Source of the DNA: Ligula intestinalis
Lineage: Eukaryota; Platyhelminthes; Cestoda; Diphyllobothriidea; Diphyllobothriidae
Direction: 5' to 3'
Assembly (NCBI GenBank): GCA_036362985.1
Contig: JAYGXS010000001.1
Span: 42,911,650-42,975,649 of the forward strand
DNA: 64,000 nucleotides
Every line of letters starts with the position of its first letter. The first letter of the stretch is position 1. Below the pieces are notes generated by a model. The model was not told the DNA's origin and searched no databases. It saw nothing but the letters and a program-made list of their open reading frames with translations. The position numbers and the translations under genes were made by a program. Of this stretch, positions 12,638 through 22,260 are shown piece after piece.

Positions 12638-13550
12638 TACAGTTTTACCATTTTGCTATTTTTGATACCAAAATAGATGCTTAAAATCTTCTAACTTTGA
12701 TGAATACATTGCATCCAAAGATTAAGTTCACGATAGAAATGGAGCAGAACAACCAATTATCTTTCCTTGACGTCCTCCTGTTCAGCGAGGATGATGGGTC
12801 AATAAGGCGCACCGTTTTCCACAAGACTACATGGAAAGGCCAATACCTACATTTTACTAGTTTTGAGCCTATACAGTGGAAACGAAATTTGGTACTTAAC
12901 CTTTTCCAGAGAGCCAGGAATATCTGCTCCAGCGAGACCCTACTAACAGAGTTTGCCTACATAAAACAGGCCTCACTCAAGCGTGGCTCCCCCTTGCGTT
13001 TCATCCAAAAATACAGTTGCCCTTTACGGCCAAAATCTACGGACCAGTTGGTTCCGAGAAAGCCCGTTTTTATATCCTTACCATTTAAAGGAGACAACAT
13101 CGTGAATTCAATCAAGCGAAGACTATGGTGTTCTATTCAAAGAAGTCACTATGCAGCCGAACTTGGTTTACTCACTTCAAAAAAAGGCTCCCACTTAATC
13201 GGCCAAAGGATGCCTTGCCTTTGCACGCCACCTCAAACTGTGTATACGAATTTACCTGCACTTGCGGATGCAAGTACATTGGCCGTACGCAAAGGCTATT
13301 GGCAACCAGGGCTGCTGAGCATTTGCCTTCTTGGCTTTTAAAACAGGAGAACAAAGTACCACGTTCATCTATTACAAAACACCTACTAGACAGTGGTCAT
13401 TCGGTTGACACTAACACATCTTTCCGCGTTCTTGTTCGAGCACGAACAAACCGGACCTTACGCTACATGGAAGCATCCTACATACGGCGGGAGAAACCCG
13501 ACCTATGTAAGCAACTAGACCATGTAGTCAATCTTCAACTGCCGTGGTAA
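12638..13550 (+). mobile_element. Penelope-like element 3' half: RT thumb plus GIY-YIG endonuclease
   Basis: Translation begins abruptly at IFDTKID, just after the position of the RT YxDD box, so the copy is 5'-truncated. One TAA occurs before the long frame. From 12697 the RT region reads KIKFTIEMEQNNQLSFLDVL, then KTTWKGQYLHFTSFEP, the standard PLE palm/thumb motifs. The frame shifts near 13165-13190. The second frame (to 13550) contains CVYEFTCTCGCKYIGRTQR, an intact GIY-YIG core. It then has R-A-A-E-H-L-P, the downstream His/Asn region and the terminal ...LQLPW typical of PLE ends. Only the frameshift and one stop separate it from an open protein. There is a C-run at 13581-13590 just downstream. 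I found no ribozyme repeat within 800 bases on either side. Confidence 0.88.
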
Positions 13551-14399
13551 ATACATACCACACCTTTATTTGGTTAAATTCCCCCCCCCCATTTCTTTGG
13601 TCCCAAGTTTAACAGTTGACATAACTTTTGGCCACTTGCCACGTTGATACGACCTTGCTTTTATCGATTTTGTGTAAATTCAAATTGATGTGTTCTTTAA
13701 TATTTCGTTGTTCATGCACGGAGCGGAAGCAGCTGAAAGCGCTTTCGAATTTTATTCGCGTGAATAAATTCTGCTATTCTGTCTTGCTTCAAATTATAAT
13801 ATTTCAGCACACAGTGCGCTGAGTGTACTGGCAAATGCTGATTCTATTTGATAGAAAGAAAGTAAGATGGCTTTGGCCCATTATTTCTGTCTGTGCGATC
13901 GTATACCTCGATACATAATAATCAGTCAACACTTTGCTTTACTAAAGGAGAATCTGCAGACACGCAAATAATCCTGCCAAGGTAGGACATTTTTCTACAA
14001 ACGTAACTCCAGATTATTTACAAAGGCATTTTGAGAAGCTATTATAGTGCATATAAAAATGTGAGAATTAAACGTAGTCGGAGCTGCTAAAAGGCTCCCC
14101 AATGCACAGCTGTAATAGAAACGCTCTCCACGTAATAGAGGTGACCTTATGCATGAAGATTAAATATTCCCCTGTTTTAACAGAACAGCAATCCTAACCT
14201 TCACCCCAACCATAACCATGGCTCTGATCCATAATTTTGCCAGAATTATAGGCAAAGCCAAATCTACTAAGCTTTTTCTCCTAATGTCCCTTGCATGAGT
14301 CCAATAAACAGTTACAACACTAAACGTATGCAGTTCTATTAACTTGATATATATATATTTTATTCTTAAGGGTTCATTCTAAAATGTAATTATAAAGGG
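13551..14399. other. Noncoding stretch downstream of the PLE
   Basis: Contains a run of about 10 C at 13581-13590 and otherwise unremarkable sequence. No gene or known repeat seen. Confidence 0.4.
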
Positions 14400-14595
14400 C
14401 TTCAATATCTCCCGACCTATACCAACAAGGCAACGAGCTTGTGGCACAACTGTTAGAGCGTTACACACTGATCGGAAAGATTGCAATTTCAAGCCTCGGG
14501 TTGTGCACCACTTGCAGCTCGGTATGATTGGCTGACGATGGCTAATAAATCGGAAATGGTAATTTCAGTCTCTGTTGTCTTTGCCGGTAATGCCA
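14400..14595 (+). mobile_element. SINE-like element, family 2 (tRNA-derived head)
   Basis: The start (tcaatatctcccgacctata) parallels 31623-31643. A tRNA-like head follows: A-box-like gtggcacaactgttagagcg and B-box-like atttcaagcct about 40 nt later. The tail ggctgacgatggctaataaa ... cagtctctgttgtctttgcc matches the copies at 20.6, 21.4, 31.5, 31.7 and 43.1 kb. No coding capacity; presumably mobilised by a LINE. Confidence 0.65.
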
Positions 14596-15013
14596 TATAA
14601 CGATATATTTTTGGTCTAAATGAGCAAAAGCGTACAGTACGGCAGCATAACAGCGTTTATCTATGTTATGGTTTACTGTTACTCAATTCGCGAAGTGCCA
14701 CTTGATAATGTTTCAATTTTGGCTGACCCTGCTTCGAAAAACCTCGAATTTTCATGGAAACGTACTTTTTTACAGAGCTCGTTGATTATGTAAATTTATG
14801 GTACGAGCGCTAGCAGCTTCCCTGCAGGCTTCCGCCACAGGATAACCCTAGTTTTAAAAATGATATAAAATGTTTATGTTGGAACATAACTGTGACTTAG
14901 ACCGTCCTTTGCACTGAAGATTACTTCGACAAACACATCGTAACGTACATAATTTCCTAAATTTGGCATTTTTCCAGCTTACACATACTTGTACAAATAT
15001 CCTTCAGTGCATG

Positions 15014-15115
15014 TTCTATTTTCCCACTCCAGAACTCCTATCACCACCATTTCCGTAGGACAAAATGCTGGCATAAGGAGTTTATAAGATGCAATGCTTA
15101 AACTCCCTTTGCCGG
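15014..15115 (-). repeat. Solo terminal inverted repeat of the foldback element
   Basis: The reverse complement reads ggcaaagggagtttaag ... ccagcattttgtcc ... ggtggtgatagga, matching the about 105-nt terminal repeat of the elements at 17.2-18.0 kb and 58.5-59.0 kb. No second end was found nearby. Confidence 0.55.
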
Positions 15116-15259
15116 CATTTTTATAGGCTGGATAGCAGAACAGCCAAGACACAGAACTCAGCAAAACGCTTGTCAACAACAAAATGCCCCTCGTGACTAA
15201 AAGAGCTACTCGTACACAATGCTGTTAATTGCTCATCTAATGAATTCGCATGGATTTAA

Positions 15260-15388
15260 AAGGAAAACGCCTCTTGCGCAAAATCAGCCCACACTGCGTA
15301 CCCCAAAGTTTAAAACACTAGAGGAACAACTTTTCTTAAGAAAAAAAGCATATTTCGGTTAGTAAATTCATGTTACATTGTTTGAAAA
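15260..15388 (+). repeat. Direct repeat, copy 1 (about 130 nt)
   Basis: Shares the order aggaaaacgcctcttgcgca, agcccacactgcgt, caaagtttaaaacact, aaaaaaagcatatttc, catgttac with 16224-16354. Identity is roughly 80% by eye. The two copies lie 964 bp apart and bracket a PLE terminal repeat that begins at the 3' end of this copy. Confidence 0.7.
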
Positions 15389-15510
15389 GAAGAAGAAGAT
15401 GCGATCGCTGGGACAACAATTTTATTCGCTGGACGTTTCGGCATGCGCCGCGGATTCTTCATTAGAGACATCAGCAGAAGACAGCAGCAGAAGCGGGTAA
15501 TGCATGCACA
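15387..15510 (-). mobile_element. PLE terminal repeat with near-complete hammerhead core
   Basis: On the minus strand, core elements read CTAATGA (one change from CTGANGA), a GC-rich helix II region (15441-15458), GAAAC and GTC, spanning about 15429-15470. The family tail follows (ttgttgtcccagcgatcgca, then tcttcttcttc). One core substitution (G5 to A) makes cleavage unlikely. No PLE coding sequence is adjacent. Confidence 0.65.
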
Positions 15511-16223
15511 GGAAGTAGCAGTAACTATATTTTTGTTTGGTTTTGCGAAAGATAATAGACAGCCCACGCCGTGTCGTGTTCACTACCAATATATTTTTAA
15601 AAAATTCCGACGGAGAATGAGCTACTGAAGTGGCTACTTCGGGCTTATTTAGTCATGTTCCTCCTCTCTCTAGAATAGGTATATGCACGGAATACCCACT
15701 TGGATGAAAATCTATAATTTCAGCCGACATTAAGTGGGGCAATATTACAATAGTGATCAACTGCCCCCAGGCTTTCGACACCGACGGTTGACCTGTGCAA
15801 ATAAGCCAGAAATTTTCGTTTATTGGTCTCGTCTGAATGTTTTGGTGAACCTTCTCAGTAGTTTAGTCTTCTTCCTAAACAAAGACCAACTTAAATTGCG
15901 TTGCTTTTTCTCCCCAATCTTTACGTAAGGCCAGACACGGTGAAATACTGACGCGAAATTATGAAAAAGTTGAAAACAGTTTGAAACGCAATGGCATTGT
16001 AGGATAGGGGGTGAGAACGGCCGTTGCATTTTTTTCAACACTTTAACACACTTTCCCCACGACACGAGTCTATAACAATTACCCATTTAAATGCAAAGTT
16101 CGATCGCGGGTTCGCTACGAAGCGTGTTGTTCTTTCAAAATTCAATTCGAACGATACGCATTTCTTTTATTACATCAGGATACCTAAAGGCGGTTGCCTA
16201 GCTTATGGATTCTCCTAAATTTA

Positions 16224-16354
16224 ACAAGAAAACTCCTGTTGTGCAAAGTCAGCCCACGCTACGTCATCCAAAGTTTTAAAACACTAAAGGAACCACTTTT
16301 CTTTATAAAAAAAGCATATTTCAGTCAATAAAGTCATGTTACTTTGCTCAAAAC
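16224..16354 (+). repeat. Direct repeat, copy 2
   Basis: Partner of 15260-15388; see the shared blocks listed there. This copy has no ribozyme repeat at its 3' end, so the PLE repeat may have landed at or next to copy 1 after duplication. Confidence 0.65.
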
Positions 16355-17161
16355 TACTTAATTTTAAGAACAGCAAACATTTAATAAAAATTTAGCAGTG
16401 TGTTTAGCCATGTAAACTTGACTTTTTAATGTACAGAAAGTACCAAAGGAATAGAGCAGCAGTAAATTTTGAATTGCATTTCAAATACTCTGTTTGTGAT
16501 TGTTTTGGAGATAGCCTCTTCCACTTCAAGTGGAACTTAAAGTGCGGCCCTTCATAAATAGTCCAAAATTCGAGTATGTATGCATTCCAAAAGAATTTCA
16601 CGAGAACAGCTGTTTTATTCTCCGGGTCTACATCAGTTGACATGCGTTTGATTAGGGTAAAGCGAGTGTCGATTCATTGCACCGATTGGGACTTCACGCT
16701 TAGACGAAACTTTATTAGTTCCCATGTGAAAAGGTGGGTCAGCAACTAATAAATTTTGACAGAGTTTTCAGGTGCAATTAAAAATGTACCATTTTAGGTA
16801 TATCCAGGAAAATTGCTTTTTATAATTTTCCTTTGTAATTATTTCGGGTGTTCGATCACGTTAAGGTTTAACTCATCCCTGAAATAGTTGTGTGCAATAG
16901 GATTTTCAGTTGTCTGCACATTAATGTTGATTATGCTTTGAATGTTTATCAAAATCTTCGAAAGGCAATATTTGTTAAAAGCCCTTACATAAAAAGTTAG
17001 TTCTACGCATATCTGTTAATGCAACAGGCCGTTTTGGTCATATTTGTAGACTGACCCAAAAATGCAAAATCACTACCACGCGAAATGAACGTCCACAACA
17101 TCGGCCACAATATGATATGTCTACGATCACTTAAATGACTTTCTATAAAAAGTAACGGCAC
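16355..17161. other. Noncoding stretch
   Basis: AT-rich sequence without recognised genes or repeat-family matches. Confidence 0.4.
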
Positions 17162-17272
17162 AAGAAGCTTATGTAGCCCCACTCATATACCCCTAGTCCC
17201 AGCATTTGGTCCTGCAAAAACGGTGGTTAAAGAGTTTTGTGGGGTGGGGAAATATGAAAGGCACAGAAGGAA
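17162..17272 (+). repeat. Extra terminal-repeat copy of the foldback element
   Basis: Reads gaagcttatgtagccccact ... agtcccagcattt ... tgcaaaaacggtggtta ... gttttgtggggtgggg, about 85-90% like the terminal repeat at 17469-17575 by eye. It is the first of three same-orientation copies in 420 bases. Confidence 0.7.
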
Positions 17273-17278
17273 TGGCGA

Positions 17279-17463
17279 CAGTAGCTTATGTAGCCCCTCT
17301 CATCTATCCCTACAACCTGCATATTTTCTTACGAAAATGGGGTTTTGCGGTATCTACGGGTGGGAACTAAGGACACGCAGTGAAATATACTTTTAAAAAT
17401 GCTAAATGCATTTTTATTTTACTGTATTGAGAAGTGTTGTCGAGTTATACCTGTAGATTTTCC
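17279..17463 (+). repeat. Left arm of a 183-nt inverted repeat
   Basis: Starts with another terminal-repeat copy (gtagcttatgtagcccctct) and continues into cacgcagtgaaatatac and atgctaaatgcatttttatt, ending gtagattttcc. The whole segment is the reverse complement of 17831-18012 with only scattered differences. It therefore looks like an inverted duplication of the right end of the adjacent element. Confidence 0.75.
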
Positions 17464-17468
17464 AGCAA

Positions 17469-18012
17469 AAGTAGCTTATGAAGCCCAACTCATATATCCA
17501 TAGTCCCGGCATATTTTCCTGCAAAAACGGTGGTTATAGAGTTTTGTGGTGTGGGGAAATAGGATAGGCAGAGAGGGCAATTTTTAGAAGAAAGGGTAAA
17601 GTGAAAAAATGAAGTCGAAGTTGCTTCCCGCGGCCGCTGCCAGCAGGTTGTTTCGCATGTAAAATGAAGGTGTGCGCAGCGCTTCGCGCTGCAGACCATA
17701 CTTGTCTAACCAGAGCGGTAAGTTGAAGAAGACGACCTTCTAACCATCATTTCAATTGTTGGGAAATTCAAGAAACCTGCAATTGGATAATCAGATTTTT
17801 CCACAATAAGTTTAAGGATAATACAGACTAGGAAAATCTACAGATATAAATCGACAACACTTCCCAATACAGTAAAATAAAAATGCATTTAGCATTCATT
17901 AAAGTGAATTTCACTGCGTGTCCTAATTTTCCGTCCACAAAACCCGATAACCACCGCTTTCGCTGCCTAACATGCTGGTTGTAGGGAGGAATGTGAAGGG
18001 CTTCAAAAGTAA
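17469..18012 (+). mobile_element. Foldback/MITE-like element with about 105-nt terminal inverted repeats
   Basis: The left end 17469-17575 (gtagcttatgaagcccaact ... ggtggttatagagttttgtg) is repeated in inverted form at 17915-18012. The core has a GC-rich block, cttcccgcggccgctgccag at 17623-17642, and a palindromic gcgcagcgcttcgcgctgc near 17676. The same core and ends recur at 58516-59033, which defines the element as mobile. I saw no transposase frame, so it is probably non-autonomous; I cannot assign a superfamily. Confidence 0.7.
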
Positions 18013-18609
18013 CTATAGCCAAAGTTACCTCTATAAAGCATTTTAATTAGATGGTTCATCGTCGAATATCTGTCTACCTTACTTTTCTCGAAAATTGATA
18101 CAGAGTTAAAATAGGGATATTAACCAGTTTTTTTCTTCCCTAAAAATACAAAAACATTTATTTTGAAAATGCAAAACTCGCCGTTCTTTTAAGATTCCAG
18201 CAGATTTCGTTTCGTTTTGTTTACATTCAGGCTCCCTTCTAAGATTGAAAATGCACAACTGATTGTCCAAAGGTATACTAAAAATTAACAGAAACTGTTT
18301 ACTTTCCCCCCGAGCCGTTTCAAATTTCCATATTTGTTTACAGTAAACTGTAGAATGACATTTTTGTACGTCCTTCGCTTATAGCGTGAAGGGGGAAAGT
18401 GAGGGCATGTCGTGGGTTTTCAAATATAGGCTGGTTAACAGTCCCAAGCAGATACACAGGGTTATATCTAAATGTTATGGCACAAAATGTAACATTTTTG
18501 CAAAATGTTCATTTTCTAAACTGAATACTGCGATTACGCGTATCTTTTAGTTACTTGATTTTTTAAAAAAAATTTCGCTCGTTGAAACAATATCATTAAA
18601 CCTCTTTTG
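18013..18609. other. Noncoding stretch
   Basis: AT-rich spacer between the foldback element and the inverted-repeat PLE. Nothing recognised. Confidence 0.4.
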
Positions 18610-18823
18610 CCTTGATTTTCCCCAGAAAAGGAAGAAGAAGTGGAGGCGATTACTGGGACCTGTTTATAATTAAGCTGACGTTTCGGAAACTTTCTCGTCT
18701 CCATCGTCAGAGCCATGTTCGTTTCCTGCCGTTTGTCTTGAGAGAATGCGTCCTGTCTTAAGTCGGGTTTCATAACGGTGCCTCTTACGCGCGTGTAAAT
18801 CGATTGGACCGATCGATTGGAGG
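18610..18823 (-). mobile_element. Left inverted arm (214 nt) of a PLE, carrying a hammerhead ribozyme
   Basis: Exact-length reverse-complement partner of 19592-19805; I count 11 differences in 214 positions (about 95% identity, by eye). It contains the hammerhead at 18674-18713 and the CT-rich tail at the outer end. It is oriented away from the enclosed PLE frame, so the ribozyme would be transcribed outward on the minus strand. Confidence 0.85.
18674..18713 (-). ncRNA. Type I hammerhead ribozyme, minimal PLE form (intact core)
   Basis: Read 5' to 3' on the minus strand: helix I GCT, CTGACGA, helix II GGAGAC/GTTTCC (one G:T pair, 6-nt loop), GAAA, C, GTC, helix I AGC. All conserved core positions fit CUGANGA...GAAA...UH with cleavage expected after GTC. 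Helix III is reduced to the touching C and G between GAAA and UC, so a monomer cannot close it. Similar minimal motifs described in PLEs are thought to work as dimers. Confidence 0.75.
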
Positions 18824-18849
18824 CATCAAGAAGCCGCACCCTGAGCGGT

Positions 18850-19531
18850 CAAATGAGAAGACCCCAAATTTTGGCTCGCAATCCCCTACATCAAAAACGT
18901 TTCAGAGGCGACTGCGCGAATCCTTACACCTTTTGGGATTGGTGTGGCCCATAGACCTGAATCCACTATCAGACAGCCCGTGATGAAGCCCAAAGACCCG
19001 CTTCCATTGACAGAACAATCGTCAGTGGTCTACAGCTTACCATGCCAAAATTGCAATGCAAGGTATGTTGGTGAAACGGGCAGGAGCCTGGGCACAAGAT
19101 TGCATGAGCATCAGCTCACAATCAAATACAAGAATGAACTGTATATGGTCTATGAGCATGTACAGCAGGAGAACCACACCTTCGCCTTTGAAAAAACAAG
19201 AAAAGTAGGCTGAGCCAATGACAAGATGGCCAGATTACTATTGGAAAGTTGGTCCTCCAATGGCACACTTAACAGAGCCATGGACCTTCATCCGGCCTAC
19301 CAAGCGCTCCGCGCAGGGCTCACCTCCACCCGAAACGGGGCAACAGGCCAGGCTAAAGAAGGCAAACAGGACAGACGGCCGACGCCCACAAAGGAGGAAC
19401 GTGTCAACGAACAAGGACCTCCTAAACGATATGGCACAATTGCTCGTGGGTGCGCCCGCAAAGGCGAAAAAGACGCAAACGACCATAAACCCATGAAGGA
19501 AAAAAAGTCTCAATTATCAGGAGTCGTGTAA
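18850..19531 (+). mobile_element. Penelope-like element, GIY-YIG C-terminal fragment (lineage B)
   Basis: From about 18935 the frame reads GIGVAHRPESTIR, then KDPLPLTEQSSVVYSLPCQN, then CNARYVGETGRSLGTRLHEH. This is a GIY-YIG endonuclease core with V-Y, Y-V-G-E-T-G-R, the catalytic Arg in TRLHEH and the helix that follows. The frame meets a TGA at 19211-19213 and continues in the same frame as KMARLLLESWSS to 19531, so a single nonsense change interrupts it. No RT is present upstream; the left inverted arm begins within 30-100 bases. The downstream Lys/Arg-rich extension is basic and unrecognised. The fragment is related to the copy at 42.0-42.7 kb by the shared VGVAxxPESTI and LLESW blocks. 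Confidence 0.82.
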
Positions 19532-19591
19532 AAAAGGTGGCACTCATTCCCGTGAAGGTGCCCGCGAGGAAGAGGAAAATTCAAACAATCA

Positions 19592-19805
19592 CCTCCAATC
19601 GATCGGTCTAATCGATTTACACGCGCGTAAGAGGCACCGTTATGAAACCCGACTTAAGACAGGACGCATTCTCTCAAGACAAACGACAGGAAACGGACAT
19701 GGCTCTGACGATGGAGACGAGAGAGTTTCCGAAACGTCAGCTTAATCATGACCAGGTCCCAGGAATCGCCTCCACTTCTTCTTCCTCTTCTGTGGAAAAT
19801 GAAGG
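19592..19805 (+). mobile_element. Right inverted arm (214 nt) of the PLE, carrying a hammerhead ribozyme
   Basis: Mirror partner of 18610-18823. It runs from cctccaatcgatcggtctaa through the ribozyme to cctccacttcttcttcctct and ends gaaaatgaagg. It follows the endonuclease frame by 60 bases in the same orientation as the frame. Confidence 0.85.
19702..19741 (+). ncRNA. Type I hammerhead ribozyme, minimal PLE form (intact core)
   Basis: Helix I GCT (19702-19704) / AGC (19739-19741); CTGACGA 19705-19711; helix II GGAGAC/GTTTCC with a GAGAGA loop; GAAA 19731-19734; C; GTC 19736-19738. The core is identical to the copy in the left arm. Helix III has no loop, as in that copy. The difference within the ribozyme is one base in the helix II loop, which does not affect pairing. 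Confidence 0.75.
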
Positions 19806-20582
19806 TAAAATTATCTCTGGACCGCGAATATTTTCGCATATTAATAATTTAACCTATTTTAGCCTACATTATTATTCGTTTCTAGTACAAAAAAATCAGA
19901 CAAGTAATTTTGATCCTTACGTTGAATAGAGTATGGATGTCTTTAAATGTCTAAAACGTTGAATTTTGTCCACCTCTAGTCCGTTTTGCATCCAATAAAC
20001 TGATATAAGGTAAACTTCACCTTTTTAAACACCTTTTTGCGCCTGGACTAAGCAAAATAACAACCTTGGTTGTGTGTAAAAGAAGCCCCTTAATTTTCGT
20101 TCATGAGATTTCGGGAATGCTTGTTACTTTGTTTTCTTATTCGCATGCAAATTGATTCTGGCCTAACAACACATATCCTTAATCTGTTCCTCTATACAAT
20201 TACTAATTTAAAACTTTCTTCATTTTTTTCAGCCAAATCTCGCACAATAGGAAAAAATATTTTTGATTCAAAATAAAGCCTTGGATTCTAGAAAAGGTCG
20301 CTGAAAATCGAACTGGTGGCTGGCCAATCTAGGTGAGAATATATTTCTTTTTGAAAACCTTTACTTCGGGAGTTACCAAAAAAACTTAATAAACTACAGA
20401 CGAACCTAATACTTTTTTCGTATTCTGAAAACACTTTAATTTACGTTTAAAGCCTAAATTTGGTCATCGTTTAAATCATTTCTCTTTAAGCAGTCTCACA
20501 TTTTTCCAAAAAATATTCGTTACGTTTTTGAGAAAACTTTTTGAGAAACTGATATGTTTCAAATTATTTCTCAAATCCTGGC
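19806..20582. other. Noncoding stretch
   Basis: AT-rich sequence after the PLE; no gene or known repeat recognised. Confidence 0.4.
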
Positions 20583-20700
20583 TGCTTGATGATGGTCAAT
20601 TAACCATAAGTGGATTTTTAGTCTCCTCTACCTCGTCGGCAATATCTTTTAGTTTATCGCAGTAACCGTTGTGCAGCTGCTGGCGGAACTCGAGAGTGAG
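20583..20700 (+). repeat. SINE family 2 tail, copy flanking a GC-rich segment
   Basis: Contains gatgatggtcaattaacc, gtctcctctacctcgtcggc, atcgcagtaaccgttgtgc and gctggcggaactcgagag. These match 21401-21525 in order and resemble the family 2 tail at 31.5 and 31.8 kb. No tRNA-like head precedes it. Confidence 0.6.
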
Positions 20701-21400
20701 GAACAATGGAAGATGAGTTCTGGGATGTGCACCACTTGGGGTGAGATAGGACTGTTTGATGCTGACCGACGACAGTTCCCCCGTCGAATTCGACTATGGG
20801 CACCACGTGCTCCAACAAACCGCAGAAAACGCTGGAGAAAGCTGAAGCCGACACTGCGGTAAGCTGGGCAAGCTGCACGAGGGCTACAGCAGGCTGAAGT
20901 AACGCAGCGAACTATCGCGAATGAAACAAGAGTTGAAGCAGCCTCGCGGGGAATCGACCCACTCACTCGCTCGCCAACCCCACCTCACATTCCGGTATAA
21001 AGACAAAGTCAATAAGACCAGAGATGAGTTGAAGTGTAGGTGGCTTGCGTGATAGTCACTTGAAACGCGCACACTTGACACAGCCATCTCGCTAGGTATG
21101 CTCCCGACTGCGCGGGAGCGCCATAAAGGCCACATTAAGAGGGAGCCATTGCAGCCTGACTCTCAGTCCTCCCTCTCCTCCCATACGCACACACAAACAC
21201 ACGTGCACAGAAGGAGCAGCAACGTAGGTGGCCCGAGTTATCCCGTCAGTTGGCAGACCCTCCAAGCCACGGCTTTTAGCGCACCGTGATAGATTCAGAC
21301 GCATTCACATTTATTAAAGTGAGGACAACAGCGTGCGGAGGGTCGACCTCAATCTCTCCCCCACTGTCTAGCGACCGCCTAGCTGCTCGGACATCTGAGG
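20701..21400. other. GC-rich segment of unknown nature between two SINE-tail repeats
   Basis: About 700 bases noticeably richer in G and C than the surroundings, bounded by direct repeats. It includes gtgcaccacttggggtg at 20728-20744, which resembles the post-B-box segment of family 2 SINEs, and a CA-rich patch near 21180-21210. No frame carries motifs. It may be the body of a longer retroelement whose ends are the flanking repeats. Confidence 0.4.
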
Positions 21401-21525
21401 TGAGGCTGATGATGACCAATAAGTCAAAAATGGCTATTCCAGTCTCCTCTGTCTCGTTGGCAATATCTTTCAGTCTATCGCAGTAACCGTTGTGCGGCTG
21501 CTGATGGAGCTCGACAGAGAGCTCC
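21401..21525 (+). repeat. SINE family 2 tail, second flanking copy
   Basis: Direct-repeat partner of 20583-20700: gatgatgaccaataagtc, agtctcctctgtctcgttgg, tatcgcagtaaccgttgtgc, then gctgatggagctcgacagag. Confidence 0.6.
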
Positions 21526-22260
21526 AAGACACAACGAAACGAATGAATTCTCTAACCGATCAGTGAATGCCCATCTACCATTTAGAAAGATGCCAATGAA
21601 TTTAACAGGACAAAGGTCTAATGTCCATTTGCAGCTTCGGAAATAATACCCTTTATGTCGCAGTCTGTTTAAGAAGCCTTTCGTTTTCTCAGTACTGGCT
21701 GACTAAAACGGCACCCAACTTTATACACACCGAAGACGTGACGGAAGTCAAACAGCTAGACTAATAAGAGAGTTATATTATTGACTGTTTAATCAAAGGT
21801 TCAAAATAAGGCAAGATGCATGTAGCATTAAAACGTATCCTACTTTCTTCCTATGTACGCTAGCAAAGCGAAATATTTTTCAAAAAAACTAAGGACGGGC
21901 ACATTTGCGGACGGTAGGGAAGCGCCAAGGCTTCCCCAGTCAATGAAAAATGACCATAGGATAGGCGAAATCCATAACACTATAGGCATCAATGGGAATT
22001 AGGAGGTATGGACAACATTAAACAGTAAGAATTAACCAACAATATGAATAATTTGAAAATATCTAGTCAGGGGGGATAGAAAAGGACATAAACTGTTCGC
22101 AGTAACGGTAATGGTCACGTTGTTGTCCATTTGTATTGATAGAATGGGAATTAGTTAACATTGAATTCTGATCTTTGTGCATGTGTTGCACGTTCCTGAA
22201 AAAGAAAAAAAAGGTTATATAATATGGATTTTAAAATACAAGATGATAGTGAAGTAGTTC
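21526..22260. other. Noncoding stretch
   Basis: No gene or repeat recognised in about 730 bases. Confidence 0.4.

Noticed and set aside
17162..17575. CRISPR-like spaced repeats
   Set aside because: Repeats are about 105 nt, divergent, with one inverted; eukaryotic context and terminal-repeat structure explain them.
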